The notes below the pieces were generated by a model that worked only from the letters and a program-made list of their open reading frames with translations, did no database searches and was not told where the DNA came from. DNA of 64,000 nt, from positions 220 through 64,219 of the forward strand of contig DITV01000004.1 in assembly GCA_002422915.1 (NCBI GenBank), given 5' to 3'. This document shows, in pieces, positions 23,281 to 31,557 of the stretch. Every line of letters begins with the position of its first letter. The stretch's first letter is position 1. This DNA is from Candidatus Saccharibacteria bacterium UBA6175. GTDB lineage: Bacteria > Patescibacteriota > Saccharimonadia > Saccharimonadales > Saccharimonadaceae. The position numbers were made by a program, and so were the translations under genes.

Positions 23281-23304
23281 AAAGCACTCCATCGGGGGTG
23301 CTTT
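23281..23304 (+). terminator. tRNA-Val terminator
   Basis: Stem AAAGCAC/GTGCTTT, extended by TCC/GGG pairing around an ATCG loop, followed by TTGTTATC. Confidence 0.8.
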
Positions 23305-23402
23305 TGTTATCCCCTTCCCGCTTTCGCTTTTCCACATTGGGAAAACGGCCAACCAAGCATAGCTTATATCACAGGCGGTATTTCACGTGGAGCCATGTTC
23401 CA

Positions 23403-23431
23403 TTGACAATATATAACGATTATGCTACTAT
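23403..23431 (+). promoter_or_regulatory. promoter of the 40-codon gene
   Basis: Perfect TTGACA (23403-23408), 17-bp spacer, TACTAT (23426-23431). The ATG starts 6 bp later, so transcription should begin at or next to the start codon. Confidence 0.8.
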
Positions 23432-23437
23432 GTATCT

Positions 23438-23560
23438 ATGGGTAATACACAACAGAGTACAACCATTCAACCATCAGCATTAGATCGCTTTACACTCTCA
23501 TTCGAATACGACCGTACGATCCAAGAGATTCGTCGTGACGTCCGTCATCGAACCATGTAA
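23438..23560 (+). CDS. unrecognised 40-residue protein, leaderless
   Basis: Encodes 40 residues, beginning MGNTQQSTTIQPSALDRF and ending RRDVRHRTM. The first third is polar. The rest looks helical and basic. It is bounded by a consensus promoter 6 bp upstream and a perfect 12-bp terminator 27 bp downstream, so it forms a complete one-gene transcription unit despite its size. No family is recognised. A small regulator or RNA/DNA-binding peptide would fit the charge, but that is a guess. Confidence 0.7.
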   Translation: MGNTQQSTTIQPSALDRFTLSFEYDRTIQEIRRDVRHRTM

Positions 23561-23586
23561 TCGTCCGGTATAAACGACAGATAGAG

Positions 23587-23616
23587 AAAAAGAACCCCTT
23601 TACCGGGGTTCTTTTT
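23587..23616. terminator. bidirectional terminator
   Basis: Perfect 12-bp stem AAAAAGAACCCC/GGGGTTCTTTTT with a 6-nt loop, between the 40-codon gene and the convergent glycosyltransferase gene. Confidence 0.92.
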
Positions 23617-23629
23617 AATAGATGCAGCG

Positions 23630-25273
23630 TTACTTACCGCGCGACTTATCAATCGATTCCACGGTTGCCTTGGCGGTCACGTCGAACTTTGTGAGGTAGC
23701 GACCAAATGCCAGTCGTGCTTGAGCGTTCAATGCAGCAAACGACAGATACGCAATGGCCGTAATCGGCATCAGGAACCACTGTAGTACCATCCCGATGGT
23801 ACGGGTGCGCTTGTAGCGGGCGGGTCGAGGTGGCAACATCCTCAGGGCCAAGAAGACCATAACGATCAACCCAATCAGCGCGATCCGTTGAATAAAGCTG
23901 ACGGCGTCGGGCAGCTGATGCGCGACGACGTCCCGGTAGGCATCACTATTCACCAGGAGCGGCACCCAGGCACCAAAGGCGACGATAATCGATACACTGG
24001 CAGCCGTGACATAACCATCAAGAGCACGAATGAACCAAACGAAGGCTGGCCAAAACGCCACACGGCGGCGCTTAGTGAAAATGTGCGTCGCGATATAGGG
24101 AATATCTGAGGCACCGTACATCCAACGACGAAGCTGAATGAACTGTGCTTTCAACGTCTTTCGGTATGTCACGTCAAGCACCGCGTCTTGGTAGATCGGG
24201 ATATACAAGGGGTGAACCGAGTACTTGCCGTTAAACCAGAAATAACTTCTCCAGAAATGGTGACCGTCCTCTACCACTGTTCTGGTGCTCCACCAGCTCA
24301 TTTCAACCAGTGCTTCCATTGGCTGCGAGTGTGAGGCAAAGTTACGCATAATGTGCGGGCGCATCGAGCTAATGATGTTCCAGAAGGTGTTCCCCGTTGC
24401 CACCACGCGCATTGGAGCGGGCACATCCCAGATGTTATTAAAGAACAACGCAATCGGTTGGTAAGCCAGGTGCTTGCGGTCTTCATTCACAATATATTCA
24501 TAGGTCATATAGTCGAAGTACGACGCATGTGGGCGGTTGTCGGAGTCGAGGGTGGTGACAAGGACGTTCTTGTAAGGGATCTGGCGTTCGTCGAACCACG
24601 CTTGCATCTGCTTACCGGCAAACGTGATGTTGCCACCCTTCCCCACCACCTCATCCGGGAGGTCACGGGGGTGTTTAATGATCACAAACTCAAGGAAGGT
24701 GCGAGCGAATTGTTTTTGCAGGCGCAGTGCGGTTGCCTCGATCTCTAGACCGCCTCGTTCTTCATAGGCAAGCACCACCACCATCTTCTTGTTATCGTAG
24801 TGGGCTGTTTCAATGGAGCGGATTGTTGGTTCAATCACCTCATACGCTTCATTGTAGGCAGCCACAATAACCAGATTATAAAGCTCTGAGGGCTTCGGGA
24901 AAGCCGCCGGGTCTGCTGCTGCCAGTCGGAGGTTCTCGACGTGCTGGAGGGCGCCATATGCCTTTGAGCGGCTCTCTTCAAGGCGTGCATAGGAAGCAAT
25001 TGGGTCTTCAAAGTCGGCCAGCCGTTCTGACCAATGAATTTTTTGCGCATTCATTAAGCGAGCATGGCCACGGAAGGTGTGATAGACAATGCCAATCGCT
25101 TTAACGAGTACCGTGATGATGATGAGCAGCAGATAGATGGCGGCAAGCAGTGGTGAAAAGATCGACAAAACGATTAAAAGAACAAAGGCGCCATAGCTGA
25201 TAATTGCCGGCACCATTTCAAAAAAACGATAAAACTTCGTTCTCTTGCCTAAAGGAAGCTCAAAATCTGCCAT
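23630..25273 (-). CDS. membrane family-2 glycosyltransferase
   Basis: A 547-residue processive-type GT2. Two N-terminal membrane segments (about 18-62) precede a GT-A domain with NLVIVAAYNEAYEVI, the DxD-like TTLDSDNRP, the ED acid in VVEDGHHFW and the QLRRWMYG form of the QxxRW motif near residue 378. Four or more C-terminal membrane segments follow. Enzymes of this layout polymerise or transfer sugars across the membrane (cellulose- or hyaluronan-synthase-like). The product cannot be deduced. The ATG directly abuts the stop of the upstream 126-residue membrane gene. Confidence 0.88.
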   Translation of the reverse strand: MADFELPLGKRTKFYRFFEMVPAIISYGAFVLLIVLSIFSPLLAAIYLLLIIITVLVKAIGIVYHTFRGHARLMNAQKIHWSERLADFEDPIASYARLEESRSKAYGALQHVENLRLAAADPAAFPKPSELYNLVIVAAYNEAYEVIEPTIRSIETAHYDNKKMVVVLAYEERGGLEIEATALRLQKQFARTFLEFVIIKHPRDLPDEVVGKGGNITFAGKQMQAWFDERQIPYKNVLVTTLDSDNRPHASYFDYMTYEYIVNEDRKHLAYQPIALFFNNIWDVPAPMRVVATGNTFWNIISSMRPHIMRNFASHSQPMEALVEMSWWSTRTVVEDGHHFWRSYFWFNGKYSVHPLYIPIYQDAVLDVTYRKTLKAQFIQLRRWMYGASDIPYIATHIFTKRRRVAFWPAFVWFIRALDGYVTAASVSIIVAFGAWVPLLVNSDAYRDVVAHQLPDAVSFIQRIALIGLIVMVFLALRMLPPRPARYKRTRTIGMVLQWFLMPITAIAYLSFAALNAQARLAFGRYLTKFDVTAKATVESIDKSRGK

Positions 25274-25654
25274 TTAGAGCATGTTTCGTATGTTAATCAG
25301 GAAGAAGCTCATAATCCAGGTGAACAACAGTATGCCGATGCCCATCCAGGCAACGCTGATAGCGAGGGGGTGGCCCTTCACAATGTAGAGCTTGATCGCC
25401 AGCGCAATGTGAAAGAATGCCGTCACCACTCCAAAGACCGCAAAACTGAGCAGATACCACCACTGATCGCGGTACAGCTGGGTGACGCCAAAGGCCGTAT
25501 AGTGCGTGACAAGCTGTAGCTCGCTTGGTCGGACAACAACACTGATATAAATAATGTTCAGAATGGCGAGAAGGATTAACACAACAGAGAGAACCGTGAG
25601 GTAGCGGTTCGTGAGGAGTGTTTTGAGTGATTCTTTCAGTGTAGTTACAAACAT
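25274..25654 (-). CDS. small membrane protein paired with the glycosyltransferase
   Basis: A 126-residue protein with three hydrophobic segments (about 20-40, 68-90, 100-122). No family is recognised. The ATG lies 5 bp after the 3' CCA of tRNA-Thr, so the mRNA probably begins at or near the tRNA processing site. It ends flush with the glycosyltransferase start (TAAATG), which suggests a partner or accessory subunit. Confidence 0.75.
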   Translation of the reverse strand: MFVTTLKESLKTLLTNRYLTVLSVVLILLAILNIIYISVVVRPSELQLVTHYTAFGVTQLYRDQWWYLLSFAVFGVVTAFFHIALAIKLYIVKGHPLAISVAWMGIGILLFTWIMSFFLINIRNML

Positions 25655-25659
25655 ATGTG

Positions 25660-25735
25660 TGGAGCCGCTATCCGGATTCGAACCGGAGACCTACGCTTTA
25701 CGAAAGCGCCGCTCTACCAGCTGAGCTATAGCGGC
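25660..25735 (-). tRNA. tRNA-Thr (anticodon CGT)
   Basis: Minus-strand cloverleaf: acceptor GCCGCTA/TAGCGGC, anticodon stem GCGCT/AGCGT with loop TTCGTAA, T-arm GTTCGAATC, discriminator T and encoded CCA. TATAAT at 25758-25753 is its promoter. Confidence 0.94.
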
Positions 25736-25794
25736 GGATTCCTTACTAGCGTATTATAGCACCCTCCCCCTCTCGAACAAACAGTCGTCCCCTG

Positions 25795-25823
25795 TTGCAA
25801 CCCAACGAAAAAACTGCTAAAAT
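25795..25823 (+). promoter_or_regulatory. tRNA-Asp promoter
   Basis: TTGCAA (25795-25800), 17-bp spacer, TAAAAT (25818-25823). Confidence 0.7.
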
Positions 25824-25846
25824 ACACCGAGTTCACCCACACATAC

Positions 25847-25922
25847 GGGCTCGTAGTGAAGGGGTTATCACGCCTCCCTGTCACGGAGGAGATCGCCGGT
25901 TCAAATCCGGTCGAGCCCGCCA
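25847..25922 (+). tRNA. tRNA-Asp (anticodon GTC)
   Basis: Acceptor GGGCTCG/CGAGCCC, anticodon stem CCTCC/GGAGG with loop CTGTCAC, T-arm GTTCAAATC and encoded CCA. Confidence 0.94.
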
Positions 25923-25925
25923 AAA

Positions 25926-25986
25926 TTGACTTTTTCATCATTTTTTGTTATAATATATTCGACTTCTTTAGGAGTCGAGTTTTTCT
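25926..25986 (+). promoter_or_regulatory. promoter and 5' hairpin of the Cys/His-rich gene
   Basis: TTGACT (25926-25931), 17-bp spacer, TATAAT (25949-25954). The predicted transcript begins in a hairpin TCGACT/AGTCGA (about 25959-25978) followed by GTTTTTCTTT. This either ends read-through from tRNA-Asp or acts as an attenuator or stabiliser of the new mRNA. Confidence 0.7.
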
Positions 25987-26013
25987 TTGTTCGCCCCGAC
26001 CCAAAGGACCATC

Positions 26014-26514
26014 ATGGAAAACAGCACCTCTCAAATTGTCCGACGCTCGGCCCTGGTTGTTGCATTCGGACTCATCACCCACCTGTTCGCACGCTTGTTC
26101 TGGCACCTTCAGATGTTCGGCATGAACACCGTCACGGTGAACTGCCGATACGAAGAGACAGCAGATGACAACGGGCTCGGCGACTGGTTCTACCGTGTTT
26201 GCGACGAGATCCGCGGGACAGACTTCGTGGAGTACATCCCCTTCTCGGATACCTCGCTGATCCTGGTTACCCACATTGCGGGGTTGGCCGTGACCCTTGC
26301 TATCTTTCGAGTGATCGCCTGGATCATTTCCAAAGAAGAAGCTACGGCCAATTATGTCGTGTGTTCAGAGCGGGACTGCCAGTGCCATTCGCACCACCAC
26401 CCTCAGCAATACATCGAGGGTGCATGGGAATACGCTGACTGCACGAACCCCAACTGCCCCTGCATTGAGCACAAAGGCGACGCCTTCGATGCCAAGCAGG
26501 GAAAGTGGGTGTAG
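26014..26514 (+). CDS. membrane protein with duplicated Cys/His motif
   Basis: A 166-residue protein with two membrane segments (about 14-35 and 82-107) separated by an external loop with two Cys. The C-terminal tail contains two copies of C-x4-C-x-C followed by His: CSERDCQCHSHHH and CTNPNCPCIEH. These look like metal-binding sites. No family is recognised. The ATG at 26014 has AAAGGA upstream. The codons look richer in G+C than neighbouring genes by eye, and the gene is closed by an unusually long hairpin, suggesting recent acquisition or an orphan module. Confidence 0.75.
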   Translation: MENSTSQIVRRSALVVAFGLITHLFARLFWHLQMFGMNTVTVNCRYEETADDNGLGDWFYRVCDEIRGTDFVEYIPFSDTSLILVTHIAGLAVTLAIFRVIAWIISKEEATANYVVCSERDCQCHSHHHPQQYIEGAWEYADCTNPNCPCIEHKGDAFDAKQGKWV

Positions 26515-26531
26515 AGAGCTCCGGCTCCACT

Positions 26532-26586
26532 CGCCCTGACGGGCGCCTCCTCTCTCATTAGAGAGATGAAGGCGCCTGTCGGGGCG
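26532..26586 (+). terminator. very long hairpin terminator
   Basis: CGCCCTGACGGGCGCCT pairs with AGGCGCCTGTCGGGGCG with only two mismatches, and the loop itself contains CTCTCT/AGAGAG. It is followed by CTTTCAATTTTC. The stem is far longer than other terminators here. Confidence 0.8.
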
Positions 26587-26653
26587 CTTTCAATTTTCAA
26601 GTGTGCTTACTTTTAAAATAGCGTATCCGCTCACCTCAAGATATACTATCCCT

Positions 26654-27847
26654 ATGTCCACACAAAAAAAGCGCTTCTCAGCACTCACTCGCCGGCTGAT
26701 GCCGCTATACATCAGCTCTTTCTTGCAAGGTGCGGTGCTATGGTATGCCATCGAAAAGCTCTTTATGACAGAAATAGGCTTTTCGACCGCCGGCATTGGA
26801 GTGATGGTAGCGGTTATGAGCATTGTGATGCTCGCCATTGAAACTCCTTCGGGAATTCTAGCAGATCGCTGGAGCCGCAAAGGCGTGATAATTTTAGGGT
26901 CACTCTCGCTGCTTGCTAGTGCCATCATCGCTGGATTCAGCTATAACGAAATCACCTTTATCATCAGCACCATCTTCTGGGGTATCTTCTCGGCGCTCTA
27001 TACCGGCACCTATGACTCGGTGATTTACGACACTGTCGTGGAAGAACACGGTTCGAGTAAGAAATTTGCACAGACACTTGGCAAGCTCCGCGCGGTAGAG
27101 GGCGTTTCGTTCATTATTGGCGCACTTATCAGCGGTGTTGTTGCAAGCACGTTCGGACTTCGCGAGACGTTCTTCATTTCTATCCCACTGATCGTTCTAT
27201 CGATAGTATTCCTGCTGAAGCTGCGAGAACCAACACTTCACAAGGCCGAAGCCAATGAACCTGTGCTGCGACACGTTAAGCAAACCTTTGCTGAGGTACT
27301 GAAGAAGAAAGCTCTTCTGCCAATCGTCCTAGCGCTCGTTGGGTTCGCATTAATTCAAGAGACCATTTTTGAACTCAGCCAGTTGTGGTTCATCGCACTC
27401 GCCGCTCCGCTTGTTCTGTATGGAGTGTTTAGTGCCACCGTCTTCTCAACCTGGACCGCCGGCGGACTGGTTGTGGGCTACCTACAAAGTCGACGCCAAA
27501 TGTTATTATTTGGCTCACTACTGTTGGCGGCGACCCTCACACTGGCTCTTTCACCCTCATATTGGCTAACGCTTGCTGCTCAATTCACCATGGGGCTCAT
27601 CTTGATTGCCTATGGTATTATCCTGACCCAACAGCTGCACGACCAGCTTCCATCACGTCTACGGGCGGGTGCGTCATCAGTCGTGAGTACACTTGCCCGC
27701 TTCCTGCTCATCCCAGGCAGCCTGATCATCACCATGATTGCTGAACAAAATTCAATTTTCGACGCGACCTGGCTCATATTTGTGATTGCAGCGCTGTCAA
27801 TCGTTGCATTACTGTTTACGCCTCAACAGAAACACAAGACAGTATAA
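26654..27847 (+). CDS. MFS transporter
   Basis: About 397 residues, around 12 membrane helices. It carries the MFS motif A between helices 2 and 3 (GILADRWSRKG) and a long central basic loop near residue 200. The major facilitator fold exports or imports small solutes using ion gradients; the substrate is unknown. I use ATG 26654 because TATACT (26642-26647) lies 6 bp before it, making it leaderless; the frame is open 17 codons earlier. Confidence 0.88.
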   Translation: MSTQKKRFSALTRRLMPLYISSFLQGAVLWYAIEKLFMTEIGFSTAGIGVMVAVMSIVMLAIETPSGILADRWSRKGVIILGSLSLLASAIIAGFSYNEITFIISTIFWGIFSALYTGTYDSVIYDTVVEEHGSSKKFAQTLGKLRAVEGVSFIIGALISGVVASTFGLRETFFISIPLIVLSIVFLLKLREPTLHKAEANEPVLRHVKQTFAEVLKKKALLPIVLALVGFALIQETIFELSQLWFIALAAPLVLYGVFSATVFSTWTAGGLVVGYLQSRRQMLLFGSLLLAATLTLALSPSYWLTLAAQFTMGLILIAYGIILTQQLHDQLPSRLRAGASSVVSTLARFLLIPGSLIITMIAEQNSIFDATWLIFVIAALSIVALLFTPQQKHKTV

Positions 27848-27896
27848 AGCAGCTTACGCTTGCCTGAAGCTTAAAGCCCACGGTATGCTGGGTTCA

Positions 27897-28439
27897 ATGA
27901 CACAGCCCGAATACAGTATCTCTCATTTCTTTCATCCGACTCCCGAAAGCGGCGCAACACTCGAAGGGTGGCCGCCACACCTCACGGTCATTCCCCCGTT
28001 TCACCTTACAGGGGCAATGAATGAAGCAACGATCCTCGAGATCATCGCACATGAAGGAAAAGCGATTGGGCCAATCGAATTTAACACCACTGGCTCAATC
28101 GATGCCGGAGCTCTTCCGCTTGTTCCGGGTGAAAAGCGTACGTTCGGACCACCAGAAAATCCGCTTGAAAGAACCGAGGCGGTAAAAATCAATGATCCTT
28201 CAGGAAAATTGCTTCTGCTTCACAAGCATCTCCTAAAAAGTCTCGTTGCGATAGACTGTGACTTTTTAGACCTTCGACCAGAATGGTCGGGAGATAGCTA
28301 CAATCCTCACGTCACGCTGAAAGGCGGCCTAGAGATCTCGTGGCCCTTCTTTATTCCAACACTTTCGCTTGCAAGTAAGGGCGAGGACGGAAAACGCGTC
28401 GTCGCCACCGTCGATATGTACAATCAGACCGTGTTGTAG
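27897..28439 (+). CDS. 2H phosphoesterase (2'-5' RNA ligase-like)
   Basis: A 180-residue protein with the two HxT-type motifs of the 2H superfamily: PHLTVIPP near residue 28 and NPHVTLKGG near 145. Family members cleave or join 2'-5' or cyclic phosphate bonds in RNA or nucleotides. ATG 27897 is preferred, with TATGCT 7 bp upstream. The 3' end overlaps the convergent SOD gene by 16 bp. Confidence 0.82.
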   Translation: MTQPEYSISHFFHPTPESGATLEGWPPHLTVIPPFHLTGAMNEATILEIIAHEGKAIGPIEFNTTGSIDAGALPLVPGEKRTFGPPENPLERTEAVKINDPSGKLLLLHKHLLKSLVAIDCDFLDLRPEWSGDSYNPHVTLKGGLEISWPFFIPTLSLASKGEDGKRVVATVDMYNQTVL

Positions 28440-29020
28440 CGACTAGCGACAAAGCCCCAGTCAACCACGTGCCACCACGCGGCGATATAGTCGTCGCGTT
28501 TGTTTTTGTAATCAAGATAGTAGGCGTGCTCCCAGACATCGAGGCCCATGAGTGGCTCAACACCGGTGTTCATAAGCGGAGAGTCTTGGTTTGGAGAGGT
28601 GACGATTTCAAGGTCTGGGGTGAGCCACACCCAGCCAGAGCCGAACAGGCCAAGGGCTTTGGCGTTGAATTGTTCAATAAATGCCTCAAACGATCCATAT
28701 TTAGTGGTTAGTGCTTGTGCTAATACACCAGACGGCGCGCCTCCACCGTGTGGCGAAAGTGTTTTCCAAAACAAAGAGTGGTTGTAGTGCCCCCCACCAT
28801 GGTTGCGCACGGCAGTACGAATATCCTCGGGTAGTGAATCAAGCCGAGCCAGCAGGCTTTCGACTGACTCATCGGCCAGCTCAGGATGCTGCGCAACGGC
28901 GGCGTTGAACTTATCAACATAGGTTTGGTGGTGCTTTTGGTGATGCAGCTGCATAATGTCGGCGCTAATGTGCGGGGCCAGTGCGTCGTAGGCGTAGCCA
29001 AGTTCAGGTAATGTAACCAT
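28424..29020 (-). CDS. sodA: Fe/Mn superoxide dismutase
   Basis: A 198-residue SOD converting superoxide to hydrogen peroxide and oxygen. The metal ligands are visible in the first His of LHHQKHHQTYV, the second His of GGGHYNHSLFW, and Asp and His of DVWEHAYYLDY. The GGGHYNH form is common in both metal types, so metal preference is not decided. AGAGGAG stands before the ATG. It follows the parvulin-like gene by 14 bp. Confidence 0.95.
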   Translation of the reverse strand: MVTLPELGYAYDALAPHISADIMQLHHQKHHQTYVDKFNAAVAQHPELADESVESLLARLDSLPEDIRTAVRNHGGGHYNHSLFWKTLSPHGGGAPSGVLAQALTTKYGSFEAFIEQFNAKALGLFGSGWVWLTPDLEIVTSPNQDSPLMNTGVEPLMGLDVWEHAYYLDYKNKRDDYIAAWWHVVDWGFVASRYNTV

Positions 29021-29034
29021 CCGGTTCTCCTCTA

Positions 29035-30108
29035 TTATTGTGGTTGTGCGGTTTGAGTTTGAGGCTGCTCTGGTCGTTGGATAAATACACTCACTTGAGT
29101 GTCGCCGCCACTCAGCGCCGATTCAACTGTTGCACTGAATTCACTCAGTGGAACACGAATATACTCATAGCTGAGTTGGCTTGAGTTGCCGTCGAGCAGT
29201 TTGACATAGTAGTAGCCGTCACCAGTGCTCGATCGAATTGCTTCAGAGATTTGTCCTACCTCAAGGCTCGCCGCAGCAATACTTAACCCACCATCCTGAT
29301 TCCCGCGTGGCAGTAAGCCTGGGGCAGCATACACCACTGTTCCAGGTGTCTGTGCATTTAATGAATCGGCCAACGCTCGCAGATCGGTTGAACCACCCCG
29401 AATTGCATCACCAACTTGGGTGGAAACAGCTGATGCTTTTTCATCGATGGCATAGGAGACCTTCTGACGCAGCAGCTTTGTTCGAGTAATTTCACGATAT
29501 TCGTCAGCTGACCAACCGTAATAATCACGGATTGTCGTGTAATAGGCGGCCTCAGACTGTTCACTCTGCCCTGAAATACGTTGCTGGCGGAGCACTTCCT
29601 CAAGTTCAACTTCGGTCACAGTAATATCGAGTTCACGAGCGAGCTTTTTGGCGTAGGCATCAGCAATCGTATCATTCAATTCTTGATTTTTCACGAAATC
29701 AGCTTGGCGCTGGCCATCTTCAGACGAAAAGTTCACTCCCTCAATTTCGCGCAAGTAGTGAATTGAGCCGCGATACTTCAGCAAGTAGTCGCTATACCGA
29801 ACCTGCTCACCATCAATGACCGCAACCGGGAGCGGAACAACCCGAGTGACGCGGTACATAAAGTCAGAAGAGTTCTGAGCACCATACAACTGCCAATAGC
29901 CAAGCCCCAACAGTGCCAAGAGTGCAGCAACGCTAATAAGGATAGCATTGATAACCAGTTTGTGACGGGCATATTGTACAGGATACTTAAAACGGCGCCC
30001 GCCGGCGAGAATTTTCTCGCGGTGTTCAGCAATCGTATCAGTGGTAATGCGTGCGGGCTGTTCGGCCTCTACCGGTGTACGACGGAGCTTATTGAATACT
30101 TTCTTCAT
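29035..30108 (-). CDS. membrane-anchored SurA/PpiC-like foldase
   Basis: A 357-residue protein: basic cytoplasmic N-terminus, one membrane segment (about 52-75), a SurA-N-like helical domain (about 95-225) and a degenerate parvulin domain (about 226-340: GLLPRGNQDGGLS, VGQISEAIRSSTGDGYYYVKLLD). It probably assists folding of exported proteins such as pilins or surface proteins (inference). Its start overlaps the PH-domain gene by 20 bp. Confidence 0.82.
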   Translation of the reverse strand: MKKVFNKLRRTPVEAEQPARITTDTIAEHREKILAGGRRFKYPVQYARHKLVINAILISVAALLALLGLGYWQLYGAQNSSDFMYRVTRVVPLPVAVIDGEQVRYSDYLLKYRGSIHYLREIEGVNFSSEDGQRQADFVKNQELNDTIADAYAKKLARELDITVTEVELEEVLRQQRISGQSEQSEAAYYTTIRDYYGWSADEYREITRTKLLRQKVSYAIDEKASAVSTQVGDAIRGGSTDLRALADSLNAQTPGTVVYAAPGLLPRGNQDGGLSIAAASLEVGQISEAIRSSTGDGYYYVKLLDGNSSQLSYEYIRVPLSEFSATVESALSGGDTQVSVFIQRPEQPQTQTAQPQ

Positions 30109-30622
30109 TGTCCCCTTGCTGCTCTATGGCAGTTGCCACGGCATCTTGTAGCTTGTTATAGGTCTTCTCTGGATGTTCGACGTAACGGATAACGAGATCG
30201 CCGACAAATGTCTGAATCACGATCGTCCCAAACCCCAGCATTTCACCAGTGAATCCTGGTATATTATAGCTTATGTTCTGGATCTTTGACAGTCGCAGCT
30301 CGACGACGTCCTTGCCGAAGATCCCCTTTTGTGTAACCTGCCGGATGCGTTGATTCGTCACCAAGTAGATCGTGAAGTACCACATCATAAAGTGATAGAA
30401 AAACAGAATGAGGCCAAGCGCTAGTCCGCCGATCGGTAGCAAGAACAGCTCAAGATTACTTTGCCAAATCAGCGGAGGAATGGCCGTTATCACCACCGGG
30501 ATCGCAAGGAGGTAAAAGCCCTTACGCATCGCGATAATGTGGCGGCGGAACACAAATAACACTTCTTCTCCGGGCCGTTGGCCTTCAAAATCGAGTTGAG
30601 CTTCTTCTTTTTGTTTTGGCAT
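30089..30622 (-). CDS. bacterial PH-domain membrane protein
   Basis: A 177-residue protein. Two adjacent membrane segments (about 37-55 and 60-85) are followed by a YdbT/bPH2-like domain (TNQRIRQVTQKGIFGKDVVELRLSKIQNI). Function of the family is unknown. It overlaps the next gene by 20 bp and follows the 198-residue membrane protein by 14 bp, in one transcript with the foldase and SOD. Confidence 0.8.
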   Translation of the reverse strand: MPKQKEEAQLDFEGQRPGEEVLFVFRRHIIAMRKGFYLLAIPVVITAIPPLIWQSNLELFLLPIGGLALGLILFFYHFMMWYFTIYLVTNQRIRQVTQKGIFGKDVVELRLSKIQNISYNIPGFTGEMLGFGTIVIQTFVGDLVIRYVEHPEKTYNKLQDAVATAIEQQGDNEESIQ

Positions 30623-30636
30623 GGCGCCCTTACTTT

Positions 30637-31233
30637 CTACTCGTTATTATCGTCGAGGTTCACCTTAATGGTGACGTTCGACGGACCAGTGTTAGGGTCG
30701 AGGGCAAGAATGTCGGCCGGCGTGTCGGCGTTCGGATTCAGCACCGTGTAGTTGACGATGGCGTCGTCACGCACCTTACTACTCACGCTGACACGAATGT
30801 ACTCACCTTTTTCAGAACGGTAGTGATACTGCTTGGCAATCGAGCCGGCATAGGCCTCATCCACTTTTGTGAACCCAGCGGCGGTAATTTTTGCGTCGAG
30901 TTCGGCAAACGTCTTTTCAACAGTCAACCCACGAATCAGATCGACTGAAGATGAATAGCTTCGGTTCGGATCCCATTCATAGGTTTTCTTTTGTCCTGAA
31001 ATCGCAATGTCTTCAACGCGGTACTCGTCTCCAAGATCAAGACTCTCGTAGATTTCGACGATCCGCGTCTCACGTGGCTGCACGTAAAAGAACGCGTACG
31101 CCCAGTTCGTAAGGACATACAGCGAACCAGCTGCAATAAGAACGGTAAGTACCCCGAACACTGCCCTATTTTTCTTTGAAGGAAGACCCTTATTCGACAC
31201 GCTCTTTGTTGGTTTTGTAGGCTTTTTTGTCAT
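30637..31233 (-). CDS. hypothetical single-pass exported protein
   Basis: A 198-residue protein. A Lys/Pro-rich cytoplasmic N-terminus is followed by one membrane segment (about 26-48) and an external domain of mixed alpha/beta character. No family is recognised. TATGAT stands 6 bp before the ATG, a leaderless start that heads the run 198aa-PH-foldase-SOD. Confidence 0.72.
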   Translation of the reverse strand: MTKKPTKPTKSVSNKGLPSKKNRAVFGVLTVLIAAGSLYVLTNWAYAFFYVQPRETRIVEIYESLDLGDEYRVEDIAISGQKKTYEWDPNRSYSSSVDLIRGLTVEKTFAELDAKITAAGFTKVDEAYAGSIAKQYHYRSEKGEYIRVSVSSKVRDDAIVNYTVLNPNADTPADILALDPNTGPSNVTIKVNLDDNNE

Positions 31234-31254
31234 AGCACTATCATAGCATAATCG

Positions 31255-31557
31255 CTATGCTCTTTTAGCTGCAGCCTGACTCGAGAGCCTCTTCTTGACT
31301 GAGTCTTGAAATAGCCGATATGCGGGTCGATTCTCCTTTTTGTAGACAATCTTCATACCGAGCACGCGCTCACACTCAACACAGAGCAGCTCATCACCAC
31401 CCGGCTTGAAGTGAATCATTCGGTCTACATACATACGCTTTAACGGACCAGGGCCATCCTTCTGGTAAAAACAGAGCCGAGAACCACACCCCTCGCACAC
31501 TACTTCAATAATTCGAGACCAGCCGCCACGAGCTTTACTGTAAGAGTCGTTTTTCAT
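31255..31557 (-). CDS. zinc-ribbon-like small protein
   Basis: A 100-residue basic protein with two Cys pairs, CEGCG near residues 20-24 and CVEC near 59-62, spaced as a zinc ribbon, and a Lys/Arg-rich C-terminus. Probably nucleic-acid or ribosome associated, but no family is recognised. Its ATG overlaps the stop of the alpha/beta hydrolase gene by 4 bp. Confidence 0.75.
   Translation of the reverse strand: MKNDSYSKARGGWSRIIEVVCEGCGSRLCFYQKDGPGPLKRMYVDRMIHFKPGGDELLCVECERVLGMKIVYKKENRPAYRLFQDSVKKRLSSQAAAKRA

Noticed and set aside
25847..26620. Integrative element at tRNA-Asp
   Set aside because: No integrase beside it and no repeat of the tRNA 3' end downstream of the Cys/His-rich gene; only the composition hint remains.
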